64,000 nucleotides of DNA from positions 415,001 to 479,000 of the forward strand of contig NC_009393.2 in the NCBI RefSeq assembly GCF_000002875.2, in the 5' to 3' direction. Both the position numbers and the translations under genes were made by a program. Positions 39,589 through 50,900 of the stretch are shown in pieces (position 1 is the stretch's first letter; the number at the start of each line of letters is the position of its first letter). The stretch comes from Leishmania infantum JPCM5 (lineage: Eukaryota > Euglenozoa > Kinetoplastea > Trypanosomatida > Trypanosomatidae). The notes under the pieces are model-generated. The model was not told the origin of the DNA. It saw nothing but the letters and a program-made list of their open reading frames with translations, and did no database searches.

Positions 39589-42500
39589 CTACTCGGACTC
39601 CTCATTCGCTGGCCACTCATTTTCGATCTTCAGGCAGTCCGTCTCCCGCCGACTCCAGTCACTTGTCACACGAAGACACTGCCGAATCAGATGCGCCGCC
39701 TCGAAGTTGTCCGTCGCCCCGTATGAAGCTCGGATCATGAAGTCGGCCAACCACCCGGCACAGAGGGCGTGCAGGGGCTCGATTTGCAGCTGCTTCGCCG
39801 CGGCCATGACTTCTATAAGCGTGCGCACTCCCTCCGGCGGTGGCGGTGGGGCCATGAGAGCTGCCTTCACCTTTACATCCCCCAGATGCACGCTCGGAGA
39901 GCCGTAATCGAAGCCAGGGCAGACGTCTAAGATGGCGTGCGACGCTGTGAGCACCGTCTCGGGTGCGCCGAGCAAGTCCATGTAGAGGAAGTCCTTCTCC
40001 CATGGGGAGAGAAGCGCCACTAGCGGCGCCGTCAGAGGCGCCGGAATGGCAGTGGGCCCACCCAGAGGCGACCCCGGGGTGCCGGGTCCTGTGCCGCGCG
40101 CCGCGCCAGCTAGGTAACCCCTTCTCACCGCCCCACCACTCGCGCACGGACCGCCTGGCGGCGCTCCAATCGACATTGGGCTGAAGGATGAGTCGCTGAC
40201 CGTTGAAACTTCAGTGTCGGCGTCGTCCTCGTCACTGTTGTCCGAGGAGGACCCCGACGTGATCGACAGTGAAGACGCGGAGGAGGTGCCCGTTGCGCTG
40301 CTGTCTTTATCGTCGTCGTTCCCACTGCTGTCACTGCCGTGGCGGCCGCGCCGATACTTGTGACGCCGATACTTGTGGCGCAGATGCTTGCGGCGCTTGC
40401 CAGCTGCGGCTGCGTCAGCCGCTGCCTGTGCCTCCGCCTCGGCGAAGTGCTTCATGTACTTGATGCACACGAGCAGCGTGGAGGAGCGAATATTGACGGT
40501 CGATGCGGCCGCTGTAGGTGGTGCGCCAGCGGCGCTGGCCGCGGATTGGGCGACTGGCACAGCGGCTGCGGCTTTGCCAGAGCTTGGAGAGGCGCACGGC
40601 GAGGCGGATCGCACGAGGTCGAGCACAATGGCGCTGGACGTGATGCGGATGCCGCCCGCGTAGGCGAGGCTACTCGTGAGGGGCTTCACGCCGGCGCCGC
40701 CGCTGTTTCTCTTGGTGGCGAGGGCAGTCTCTGCGGCCGCACTGGCTGGCGTGGCAGCGGGTGTGGCAGAGGTCAGCGAGGTGTGATCCATTGGCGACGG
40801 CACGGAAACCGTAGCGGTTCCTCCTGCGCCAGGTGCGAATGGAGGCTTGGTAGACGGCGAGAAGCAGCCAATGCTTTCTGTGCGGCTTGACCTAAGCGCG
40901 GGCGAAATGCCACCCTGTGCACCAAGCCCGTCTTCGGCTATCATTGCCCCGACGTCGTCCTCGTCCGTCATGCACGGCGTGCGCTGGTGGCAGCTGCTGG
41001 GGGAGCACCAATCCGGAGGCGGAGGCGACGTGCTGGGGCGGCCGCTACCGCTGCGAGCGCTTCCAGTAGAGGCCATCGCTGCTGCTGCCGCGGTGTCCAG
41101 CGCCACTCTTACGTCCGCCCTAGCCGCATCTCCCTTGGCTTCCTCATCGAAGTCGTCGTCTGCCTCGGCCGCGCCAACCTTGACGACGGTGCTGCTGCGC
41201 CGGTGGCCTTTGCTGCGGCCGCCACCAGACGTGGTGAGGTGCGACGAGGAGGAGGTCGTGTTGGAAGTGAAACTGGACGAGGTCGAGACGACTGGGTCCC
41301 TGTGGCGCCGCGCGCCACGGCCATTCGGCATTGCAGCGGTAGTGTTTGCCGGGCTCCCTGACTGCGGCATCAACTCGGAGGAGGACGAGGAGACCTCTAC
41401 GCTGTCTAATCCCTCGTCGCCTAGATTGCGAGAGTCCCGCGAGGGTCGCTTGCCTCCACTCGCACCAGCAGCACCCTCATCGCGGCCTCGTTCCTCCTCG
41501 CTTTCTTCGCCTTCCTCGCCGCTGAGCACGCTCGGTGTCGACTGGTCAGTATCCATCAGCGTCGACTGAGAGACATGCGAGCTGCGGCTGGAGGGAGAGG
41601 TGACAGTGGCGACAGGGGAGCGCGCGCTACGACTCTTGGTGGTGGCGGCCGTGGCTGTTGAAGCATGTGCGGCTGCCCCTGTCGGCGTGCTGCATAAATT
41701 TCCACTGCGGCTTGCCTCAACGCCGACGGCGGCGGTGGAATGGCGCAACGATGCTGTCGACATCGGCGACGGCTGTGCGTGGGTGTCCAAGTGAGGCGTA
41801 TGAGTGGAGCGTGGCACTCCTGCCAGTTCGGTTGACACCCCCGCCGCGCCACTGGTCCGCGTCGGAGTTCCGCCGTTGCTCTGCGACTTCAACGGGCTCG
41901 ATGTACTCGACATAGAGCTCTCCACCGATGAGGGCAGCACGCTGGCGGTGCGGTCTGAGTCGGTGTCCCCATTGTCGGCACCGCGCAGGTTGCTCTCCGT
42001 GTCGCCTGAGGCCCGTCTCGCCGCCGACGTCCCCTCATCTGCATCCGCCAACTCAAAAGGCGGCGCTACTTTCTTAGGGTGATGTGCGCCCTCTTCGTCA
42101 CGGGTCCGCGCGCTCTTCGTTCGGGCCGCATGCGGGCGCCTCTGCTGCCGCTTCGATCCCGCGTCGTCGTCGTCGTCGGCATTGGCAGCGGCAGCGGCGG
42201 TGGCAGTGCCTCTGCCGGACGGCGGTGGGGCGGCGCCGGCACCACCGCCGGTACCCACGTCTTCCAAGGCGCCGCTTGTCGCCGTCACATCACTCGCGGT
42301 TTCTTCGTAGAAGCGGGCAATGTAGTTCTCATCTGGGGTCTCCTCCAGGTCATCTGCCGTGGCATCGCCTTCGTCGTCGTTCGCATCCGTCGGGGTGCAG
42401 GGTGCGCCGCTCCGCTCCTTCACTTTCGCTTGATAGACCTCTGCCCATCGACGCACGGCGTCTTCCAGCAGGTGCGAGTGGGCGATGGTGCTGGGGATTA

Positions 42501-42612
42501 GTGAGAAGGCCTCCCCGTCGCTCGAGATGATGGTGATGGTGGGTTCCTTGGGTGCCTGCGCCGCCTTGGGCGGCGTCGTCGTCGCCGTTACTACAGGCTT
42601 CGTTTTCTGCAT
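39589..42612 (-). CDS. Giant SKP1-like protein with large low-complexity insertions, 1007 aa
   Basis: ATG at 42612 (MQKTKPVVTATT); the frame extends 25 codons above but without an ATG. SKP1 pieces occur in order: TITIISSDGEAFSLIPSTIA at about 24-43 (SKP1 IKLQSSDGEIFEVD), TVNIRSSTLLVCIKYMKHF at about 706-724, LSPWEKDFLYMDLLGAPETV at about 869-888, RTLIEVMAAAKQLQIEPLHA at about 928-947, and the C-terminal helix pair to DCLKIENEW near the end. Between pieces 1 and 2 lie about 650 residues that are Ser/Thr/Asp/Ala-rich. A basic His/Arg stretch (KHLRHKYRRHKYRRGRHG) and an acidic Ser/Asp-rich stretch separate pieces 2 and 3. SKP1 is normally about 160 aa. The parts around the insertions are continuous with the family, so this is one gene, not a fusion. 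Function is unknown; it may still form the BTB/POZ-like fold and bind a cullin. Confidence 0.75.
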   Translation of the reverse strand: MQKTKPVVTATTTPPKAAQAPKEPTITIISSDGEAFSLIPSTIAHSHLLEDAVRRWAEVYQAKVKERSGAPCTPTDANDDEGDATADDLEETPDENYIARFYEETASDVTATSGALEDVGTGGGAGAAPPPSGRGTATAAAAANADDDDDAGSKRQQRRPHAARTKSARTRDEEGAHHPKKVAPPFELADADEGTSAARRASGDTESNLRGADNGDTDSDRTASVLPSSVESSMSSTSSPLKSQSNGGTPTRTSGAAGVSTELAGVPRSTHTPHLDTHAQPSPMSTASLRHSTAAVGVEASRSGNLCSTPTGAAAHASTATAATTKSRSARSPVATVTSPSSRSSHVSQSTLMDTDQSTPSVLSGEEGEESEEERGRDEGAAGASGGKRPSRDSRNLGDEGLDSVEVSSSSSELMPQSGSPANTTAAMPNGRGARRHRDPVVSTSSSFTSNTTSSSSHLTTSGGGRSKGHRRSSTVVKVGAAEADDDFDEEAKGDAARADVRVALDTAAAAAMASTGSARSGSGRPSTSPPPPDWCSPSSCHQRTPCMTDEDDVGAMIAEDGLGAQGGISPALRSSRTESIGCFSPSTKPPFAPGAGGTATVSVPSPMDHTSLTSATPAATPASAAAETALATKRNSGGAGVKPLTSSLAYAGGIRITSSAIVLDLVRSASPCASPSSGKAAAAVPVAQSAASAAGAPPTAAASTVNIRSSTLLVCIKYMKHFAEAEAQAAADAAAAGKRRKHLRHKYRRHKYRRGRHGSDSSGNDDDKDSSATGTSSASSLSITSGSSSDNSDEDDADTEVSTVSDSSFSPMSIGAPPGGPCASGGAVRRGYLAGAARGTGPGTPGSPLGGPTAIPAPLTAPLVALLSPWEKDFLYMDLLGAPETVLTASHAILDVCPGFDYGSPSVHLGDVKVKAALMAPPPPPEGVRTLIEVMAAAKQLQIEPLHALCAGWLADFMIRASYGATDNFEAAHLIRQCLRVTSDWSRRETDCLKIENEWPANEESE

Positions 42613-42982
42613 TCTCACCTCTGCCCTTCTCGCGGGCCGTCGTAGCCCTGCGCCGCTGCGGCTACCCCGCCTGCTGTCAAATGGCACCTAACTTGTTCCC
42701 TCTATATTGCGCGCGCTTGCTACGTGTCTTCTCTTGTCTCGCCCTCCCTCACCGCTTCAGCTTGCTGCCGCTGCTGCCGAAGTGTGCGGCGGCGGCAGGA
42801 GGCACGAGGAAAGGGAGGGACACCAGCAGCACGGAGACAAATACGCAGCGGAGGAACGACTCGGGAAAGCAGGAGAGCACCGTCGTTGACCGCCGAAGGA
42901 GTCCTGGCTGCTTCAACGGTGTGCCGGTCTTCTCACGAAGGAAGAGAGGCGTACGAGAACGCCACGGGCAAACAACACGACA

Positions 42983-42983
<1 letters not shown>

Positions 42984-43016
<33 letters not shown>
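42984..43016. repeat. (CA)n microsatellite
   Basis: Longest perfect CA run in the window (about 33 bp), about 370 nt upstream of the giant SKP1-like start. Confidence 0.95.
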
Positions 43017-43018
<2 letters not shown>

Positions 43019-43088
43019 CGGTAAGCGTATGGGGTGATGATGAGGGAAGGGGAAGGGGAAGGAGGAAGGGCGTCAGCAGGGCTGCCAA

Positions 43089-43111
43089 ACACACACACAC
43101 ACACACACACA
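43089..43111. repeat. (CA)n microsatellite
   Basis: Second CA run about 70 nt beyond the previous one. Confidence 0.95.
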
Positions 43112-45587
43112 AGGAGGATGAGCTGGCTATGTAAGCAGCGACAACAGAAGAGTTGCGCGGCGACGACGGCACGCACACAGGAGTGGAGAGAGCGAAGAGC
43201 AGATGGTGCACCCCGTAAGGCCAGTGCGCATGTATCGTTGCGCTCGGGGTGGAATGGAGGGGCCGGGTAGGAAGCTAAATTTGCGGAAAGACGAGGGAGA
43301 GGGGAAGGGGGAGGGGGTGCACGCTAACTCAACGAAACGAAGGATCCAAGACACAGACTTGCAGGCTCATGGACCAGCAGGCCGACTCACCTGTTCCAGG
43401 GTTTGAGTCGATCACCGCAGCAAACAACGCAGTGCAACAGCGGAACGAGAAGATGAAGGAGATCAGCACCCAAAGCAGAAGGGATATGAAGTACGTAGGC
43501 TGAGCCAACTGACCCAAATCACAACGACAGGAAGAGATGAGCGACGGCAACAACGGTGGGGATTGATTAGCGTGTTATTCAACGAAAAACGCAGAGTAAC
43601 AACGGCGTAGGCGTGCGCGTATGTGGCGGTGGTGGTGGTATTAACGTGCGCGATGCAGAGATGTAGTGCGAGCGAGACAGAAAGCGAGCCAACCAGCCGG
43701 CCAGACAGACAGAGATGGCACCCCAGCTAAACAAGAAAGACGCGGCAGAGGGCGGCGGACAGCAACGACAACACCAAAGAGACGGGGAAGAGAAGTCTAA
43801 GACAATTGAAAGATGACAACGAGGGAAGGGGAGAGGGGGTCACCGATGCCATGCACACACGCATACAGACAAACCCCTCCAGACAAGCACGCGAGCAGGG
43901 TAGTGTGTGTACCCCGTACTTTGTAGATGAGCAGCTGGGAGATGATGAAGAGATGTGGATAAGAGTTCAGTCGCGATGAGAATCGCCGCGAGTGTCGGTG
44001 TGAGCCATGGGAGCATCAAGGTGACGGAGAGAGAAGAGGAGAGGAAGGTCAAGCTGAAGAAGCGGTACACTCGGCACTGGAGCGAGCTCCGCCGCAGGCG
44101 GTGGAAGATGCGATGGAGGGGAGCGGCCAACATATCTGAGAAACAGCTGGCAACAGCATCTGCCTGCCAGTGGCAATAGCAGCCGCGTGAGTGCGCATCG
44201 CGGAACCGCTGTCTGTCTTGTGTGTGTACCAGTGCAAGATGATCGTGGTCCCCTGCTGGGCAGCATCAAGCTCGCTTTCCCTTTTCCTTTGTCTGTCCTT
44301 GGCTAGGTGTGCAGGAGCTGAGGGAGAGAAGAGGCACGTGCACTGCTTCCTGCTGCTGGCCGTGGGTCGTCTCGCGACTCGCTCGCGCTATCCATCGCAC
44401 TCATACACGTTCCGCTTATCCACTTCTCCTTGGATGCACGCCTTCTGTGGCACTGCCGCCTCGAACTCCCCACAGTCGGCGCTCCCGCGCCTTCTAGCCC
44501 GAGGACCGCGGTCTGGCACAGCTGCGTGGCAGTGTGGGGGACCCCCCTGAGTCTAATAACGAAGGATCGCTCTTACCAAGTCTACACCGGAAAGGCCCTG
44601 AAGACGGTGTGTCGGCTGGATGCGATCTCGTTGTGCGCATCGTATGCACATGATCAGGGCAACCGAGCCAACAAGCTGCCAGCCTGTGTGCACGCGCAAC
44701 ACAGCGGCGCCGGCATACACTCTAGCAGAAGAAAATGCAGCTCCGTGGTGTGTCGTCTTCCCGCGTGGCAAGCTTCCACCCCTGTGAGCAGCTCATTATC
44801 GTCTCTTGTACGGCGGATCATCGGACCACCCGACGGGCAGCTCTGTCTTCCCAGCTCTTTGAGAGTTGTTGTTGCGGCTGGTGCTGCCCCTCGGCGCGGA
44901 GAGGGCTGCCAGAATCTTCGGCCGGCTAGTGCCTCTGCTGCCTAGTCCGCCCTTCACCTCTCACGCAGTGCAAGACGGCGTCTGAATTCGCCTGCTGCCG
45001 GACTCGGTGCACCCAACACGCTTGACAACGGTGGCGGTCTCTGTCGGGGTGGTGACTGGTGAAGCGATGAGCCTAAAACACTCGTTCTGTTGAGCCGGCG
45101 TGTCGTCCTCAGAAAGAGAGGGGAGGAGAGAGTGCAGGGAGCGAGAGGGGCGTGCGTGTGCGTTGCAGCTGCCATGCTGTGCAAGCAGAGGACAGGATAG
45201 ACACCAGACGCCATGCAGGCAAGGAGGGGGTGGGTCGTTGGATCACGAGGCCGCACACATCGCGGCTCTGCCCCTGGGCCCTCAGGAGACGGCAATGTCG
45301 CCTTTTCTCGACGGCGGCCACTAGCCAGTCTGCGCAAAGCCCAGCAGCGTGCAAGCGACCTCTGGCCTCTCGCGGCACTATCCCGAGGAGATCCTGAAGC
45401 ACACAGAAGGAGCGCCACGGATTGGCGGCGTGCCGGCCGTCCCCCTTTCACCCCCTCCCTTCGCTGCGACGACCGTTTAACATGGCGTGCACCATCGCCT
45501 ATACACGCCTGCGGCTACGTACGTGAGTTTGCAAGACACCCCGCACCTCTTCTTCCGAAAGCCGCGGCATCACTGAGCAGCGAATCC

Positions 45588-47384
45588 CTATGACGTGTTC
45601 CGGGATTCTGCCATCAGCTGCCGGTGCCGCTGCGAATCCCTCAGCGTCCACCAGTGCACCGTGCCGTTGCGGAGATACTGCTCGCCGGTTAGCCGGTGCA
45701 TGTAATGGCGGTCAGCGGGCTGCGCCACATCGTCGTCGGCAGGGCACACGGAGTAGGTGGTAAGCACCCCAGAGGCGATGGCCACTTCATACCGCTCCTG
45801 CTGACTGAAGATGAAGCGCGAAGCGCCGCTCTGCGCGTCGGTGCGCCCGCTCCAGCTTCCCTCCGTCCCACCGCCATAGTCCGGGTCTTCCACACTGCTG
45901 TCGACATCGCTGCCGTCGTCGTCGTCGGAGCTCATCTGCCATGCACGGCGTCGGCGCCTCAGCGGCGCCCCGCCTTTGCGGCCGCCAGAGCGCTTTGCCG
46001 CCCCGCCGCGGCGATCCGCATCGTCGCCGACGAGGTGCATGACCGACTGCAGGGCGAGAGCAGTCAAGGCCCCAACACGGAGCGTCGGCACGATGGGAGC
46101 AGGGGCGCTGGCCTCAGAGGGAGGCGCAGTGAGCACAGGCGCCGTCGTCTTCGCACGCGCCTCCTCAAGCTCAGCCGTAGCCGTCAGAGACGCTGCAGAC
46201 CCCGTGCGTTCATGCCGCCGGGCACGCCTCACTACCTCAGCTTCGAGGCGGTGGCACATGTAGCGCATCACGCGAGTCACAAGTTCCACGGGCACTCCTG
46301 CCTCTTCCGAGTGAAAGCCTTCATCCGCGCCGTGCGCGGCGACGCGAGTGCACTCGCGGTACCACTGCACCGCCCAGAGAGATAGGGAGAGCGGTGGGGC
46401 TTGTAGCGCACGGCTTTCACCGGCCTTCTCATGCGTGATCGGCGCTGCCTCGGCGGCCGAGCCAAGCGCCGTGCACGTTGTGTAAACCGTCGCCCATAAC
46501 CGCAGCGTGGCACACGCGTCGACGCTTCTTCGTGGCGCGTCCGCGAGTTCCACGGCTGAGTTCCAGGCGTGGCGAAGGCGCCGCAGAGCGCTGCGGATGG
46601 CCTCCTCTGATGCGGAGAAGCCGCTCGTGGAGAGGCCCGCGGCCGCATCTCCCCCTTCATGACGGCGCTGAGATGTGCTCACCAGCAGCGAGGCGCCCAC
46701 ACACGTGTAGCACAGCGCACACCACGCACTGAAGAGCGGACCATTGCAGCTGATGGCGCTGAGCGCAGCCACGAGAGCCCTCTCGGGACCACTTTGTTTT
46801 GCAAGCGGCACGCTGTGCCAGGGCGCGGGCGGATCCGCGGGGGGCAGCCGGCTGCCGCGCAAACCACCGGCACCACCGCCACTACCAGCCACCGGCAGAA
46901 GAGAGGAGAACCCAGAGCGAAAGAGTCGCTCCACATCGTGTGGCCCGAGCGCGTGTGATGGCGTCGCCGAGCACATGGCGGACGCAACCGCCATCGCGGA
47001 CGGAGCAGGACCGCGCTCCTGCGGTGCTTCTCCCGCCTGCTGCACAGCTAGAGAGAAGAGGACCAACCACTGCCAGAGCAGCGGACCGAGCGCGTCTTCC
47101 TGGGCACAAGTGAGACGGCGCAGTGCGTCGTCCTCGGTGCCGTCTTGACCGTCGGTAGTGGAGGTGCTGCGGTGCTGCAGTGGGGCCGAAGGGGTCGATA
47201 CTGCCGCTGCTATCGTTGCTGGGCCACAGCGGCCCTGCTGGGTGAGAAGTGTCATAAAGTGGGTATAGAAGCGCTGCACTGATGCGGGCACAGCGACCGC
47301 ATCGGCCGGTCGTTGCCGCGGCGGCTCCGAGGACGGCGTGGGTGCCGGCTCTGCTGCGGCCCTCGACGCCTCACGGCTGCTCAT
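45588..47384 (-). CDS. Hypothetical protein, 598 aa
   Basis: ATG at 47384 (MSSREASRAAAEP). Not recognised. The protein is Ala/Ser/Arg-rich with scattered hydrophobic helices: LLWQWLVLFSLAVQQAGE, NGPLFSAWCALCYTCVGASL, LRLWATVYTTCTALGSAAEA, and RVGALTALALQSVMHLVG. These may be soluble helical-repeat segments rather than membrane helices, as they are short and flanked by Arg. A stretch of basic residues (APLRRRRRAWQM) is followed by an acidic one (SSDDDDGSDVDSSVEDPD). The C-terminal 80 residues are more ordered (RFIFSQQERYEVAIASGVLT, HYMHRLTGEQYLRNGTVHWW) and may be the functional end. No catalytic motif is visible. Confidence 0.65.
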   Translation of the reverse strand: MSSREASRAAAEPAPTPSSEPPRQRPADAVAVPASVQRFYTHFMTLLTQQGRCGPATIAAAVSTPSAPLQHRSTSTTDGQDGTEDDALRRLTCAQEDALGPLLWQWLVLFSLAVQQAGEAPQERGPAPSAMAVASAMCSATPSHALGPHDVERLFRSGFSSLLPVAGSGGGAGGLRGSRLPPADPPAPWHSVPLAKQSGPERALVAALSAISCNGPLFSAWCALCYTCVGASLLVSTSQRRHEGGDAAAGLSTSGFSASEEAIRSALRRLRHAWNSAVELADAPRRSVDACATLRLWATVYTTCTALGSAAEAAPITHEKAGESRALQAPPLSLSLWAVQWYRECTRVAAHGADEGFHSEEAGVPVELVTRVMRYMCHRLEAEVVRRARRHERTGSAASLTATAELEEARAKTTAPVLTAPPSEASAPAPIVPTLRVGALTALALQSVMHLVGDDADRRGGAAKRSGGRKGGAPLRRRRRAWQMSSDDDDGSDVDSSVEDPDYGGGTEGSWSGRTDAQSGASRFIFSQQERYEVAIASGVLTTYSVCPADDDVAQPADRHYMHRLTGEQYLRNGTVHWWTLRDSQRHRQLMAESRNTS

Positions 47385-47948
47385 GGCGCAGCTGTGGCAG
47401 TGGCTAACCAATCACACTCTTAACCCTTTTCATGTAAGCGCGTGTGCGCCCCTTGTGGTGGTGGTGGGCGGAGAGACAGAAGAGGAAGAATAGAAGGCAG
47501 CGAAGGCATACATCACGGCACTCCAGACGTGCCCCGTGTGCACCGAAGCTAGTCCGTCACGCACAAGACTCCAAGAGGGACGGGGTGAGATGGGACGGAG
47601 GGGAGAGTGCCATCCACATGCGCAGAGACGTACATGCTCTGAGAGCTACAGAGAGAAGGTAGACACACACACACACACACGCAGACATAGCGGCCCTGCA
47701 TCGCCGGCGCCATGCTTTCTAGTCGTTGCGTACCTCGGACTCGCCCGCCGCCCTCTCAGGGTGGCACATCCGGCCCGTATCTGCCTGTTGCCACGTTGCC
47801 TTTTTGTGAAAGTGGGAAAAGGACACACCCACGTACGTGCACACCTGAGCGTGCGCGTACTTGAGCGCCTCGTCTCTCCCTCGCGTCGATCCGTCGCCTT
47901 GTCGGCCCCCCCCCCGCCCCACCCACCTGACGCCCACGAGCCGTACGC
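47385..47948. other. Intergenic region
   Basis: Contains a (CA)n tract at 47662-47680 and a C-run near 47908. It is the 3' UTR of the ankyrin gene and 5' flank of the 598-aa gene. No gene seen. Confidence 0.55.
47662..47680. repeat. (CA)n microsatellite
   Basis: CA run, (TG)n on the gene strand, about 280 nt upstream of the 598-aa protein start. Confidence 0.9.
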
Positions 47949-50900
47949 TCACACGACAGTGGCACTGCCCAGCACCACATCGGCGGTGACCACCGCGCTG
48001 CACCCTTCCGCTCGAGAGGGCCAGTCCACCTCGGCAGAGAGTCGCTGCGCCTCGTGCGGTGCAGTGTCGCCGCTCGTCAATGTCCGAAGAACGCGCAGAG
48101 AGCGCCGCCCGCCATCGACGGCAAAGTTGTCGCGCCCATCGGCTGCATCGGCGTCATCGAAGGTGTAGAAAGGATCTGTGAGGTGTACAACGTCACGTCC
48201 GCCGTCTCCGGTGCAGCAATCCGGACTGCGGCTGCTCGAATGCGTTCTGCACTCGCGTGAGCTGTCGCCGTGACCTTGAGAAGCATCGCTGCTGTCATTG
48301 GTGGCTCGCATCCTCTCTTCCAGCCAACACGGTTGGTGGCCTGCCCACACCGTCTGTGCCCACCGCGCAGTCCACGTCGCGCTCCACTGCAGCGTCGTGA
48401 GCACGTCGGCCAACCCCGATTCCGAGGCGCTCGGAGATGAATTGGCAGCACGACGTGTCTGCAGCAGCCAGTCGAGCGGGTGGCGGTCGTGTAGCTGGGC
48501 GGACGTCATGCGCGCCACGTACGACACCGGCAAACAGCAGGCGTGCAGTGTTATGCTGTCCTGGCGTGGGTCTGTGGCGCCGCTTGTGCTCCGAGGCGCT
48601 GCCCTGTGCGGCACCGTCCACGCCGGCGTGCCTGCTGCCACAGCGTAAGGGAGCACGAGACTTGCAGGAGGCGGCTGATGCTGGAGGTCTTTGTTTTCTG
48701 CCGTCGCACTCTTCCAGACGAGGTATGGTAGCGTGCGCCGCTCCGAGAAGACTTGCTGGACAACAAACTGCGGACTGTGGCGGCGTTCTTCTGCCCTCGC
48801 GCCCTGCTGCTGCTGCTGCTGTTGCTGCTGCGCGGCCCTTGCAGAGATGCCAGCCGATCTACCGGCGCCATCACCACCGCTGCTGCAGCGGAACGTGACG
48901 AGGTCACCGCGCTGCACCGGCGCCGTCAGCGGCACGTCGTCAGCGACCACACCAAAGCCGCCACCATCGTTTTCGCGTAAGAGACGGTCAAGGTCGACGC
49001 CATCGGGCAGCCGCAGCCAGATCTGCTGTGGTGCGCTCGTGAAAGTCCACAGAGTCGGCTCGACGACGCGGCGCACGCCGGGGGTGGTGTGATGCGGCTG
49101 CTGCGGCTCAACGCTGCACCGCTTTGTGCTGGTTTCCCACCGGGCTGACTGCAGCGCCTCCGCGGACGGGATCACGGCTAGCGCGTAGAGGGCGCACACC
49201 TCGTCATCGTGGGCGCTGCTGCTTCGGTGAGAGTGCCGCATCGCACATGTGCGGTGCTCATGATGGCGTCCGCGTAGCACCGTTGCGACCCCATGAGTAG
49301 CAACAAGGGAAGCGCGCAGATGCCGCGGATGCGTTCCACCGTGGCGGCAGTGCCCCTCCGATCCGCCACGCGCCACCATCGCACACATGCGCTGCTGGTG
49401 CTCGGCAACAAGACGTGCGTCGAGCGTGTGTGCGTCCGCAAGCACGCGCTCGTAGAGGCCTTGCAATTCCTGGCGCGACTTGACGGGTTCCGATAGCGCC
49501 AGCGACGAGGCCCCTGGAGGCAGCGGCACGGACGCTTCAGGAGACAACACCACCGCGTCCCTCTTCGCAACCTCGGCACCCTCGTCCCCGACACTGGCCG
49601 CCTCCGCAGTGGACGGAGCAGACATAACGGCAGAGGCAGCGAGGAGCGCAGATGCTGCTCTGTCCTCTCGTGCTGCAAGGGCGTCACACACGGCACACCG
49701 CGCGTCGACAGCACGGCGCAGCAGCGCGCGGCCAAGTGGGCATGTGAGCTGCGTGTACAGCCGCAGCGCGACCGTGTGCTGCAGCCGCAGCTGCCAAAGG
49801 GAGGGTGGCGCTGGCTGCGGCTGTGAAACGGTGGGGGAGGACCTACTCGACGCTGCGTCACCTCGCACGCTGCCGCTGGTGCCGACCGGCGAATCGCTCG
49901 CACCAAAGCGCACGGACGACGGCGCGGTGGCCAACCAGTCGTTCAGCTTGCGCGTCAGCACAGACAACACGACGAGACGGGCCATGGGCTCGTACGCGTC
50001 GAACTCCAGCGCTGCCATCGCTGACCGCAAGACACGATCCTGGGCCGCTTGACACCGCGTGTAGGCACTGAGCCACTGGTCCAACGCGAAACCCTCGCCA
50101 TCAGCTGCTTGCGGCACCATCGACAGCTGCTGCACTTTCTCTGTCCACAGCCGGAACGCGAGCTGCGCAAGGGTGCGAGAGGCAGCCGCGGCGGGGCAAG
50201 TCGGCTGCCGCAGCCGCTCCGCCAGTCCCATGTGCGGCGTACTCCGGCTGCCGTCCGCTCCTTCAAGAAAGGAGGGGTCGTAGAGCAGCCTGAGCAACGG
50301 CAGCGGCAGCGAGTCGACGCACTTGTCAGAGACGAGGGTTGCGAGAGAGTTCGGTGAGAGCCCCGCCTGCAGCAGGAGGCGCACACACGGCAGATGTTGA
50401 CGCCTGCACGCCACGTCAAGGGCATTTTGGCCGAGGGTGTCCATCAAGTGTAAGCCCCAGACGGAGACTGAGCTGCACAAGCCACGACCCGGGTCTGTGG
50501 GGGCTGGTTGGCTCACCGGCCCACCAATGGACGCCACCGCACCGCTTGCTGCTGCTTCTGGTGCCGGTAAAGCTGCTCTGTGGCGGCGATAGTCACCGAC
50601 GCTTTCGCCCCTCGCATGCGCAGCGCCAAGTTGGATGATGTACGCTCGATCGGCGTGCCCGGCAGCTGCTTCCGCGGCGGCAGCGGGCCTCCCCACGGGG
50701 GCTTTGCCTGCCGTTATCGCTGCGGTGCGACCGTCGAGCGTATGACAGAGAAGGGTCAGCAACGGCACATCTCCTTGTTGCGAGAGCCAGTGAAACACCG
50801 TGCCGGAGGCGCCGCAGTTGCGGGCGCCAGCGGTGTGGATGCGCTCGCACTTCTCATCTTGGTGGGGCCGCAACACTTGCTGCATGAGTTCGGTCACGAT

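Larger units (their letters stand above)
42613..45587. other. Long intergenic region (3 kb) with repeats and a coding-like stretch
   Basis: (CA)n tracts occur at 42984-43016 and 43089-43111. From about 44200 to 45500 simple repeats stop and the composition becomes coding-like (mixed, GC-rich), but all frames are interrupted and short. A decayed gene or retroposon is possible. No gene is called. Confidence 0.5.

Noticed and set aside
44954..45451. Minus-strand frame of 165 codons
   Set aside because: No domain, biased composition, no neighbouring splice signal recognised; not better than chance in GC-rich DNA.
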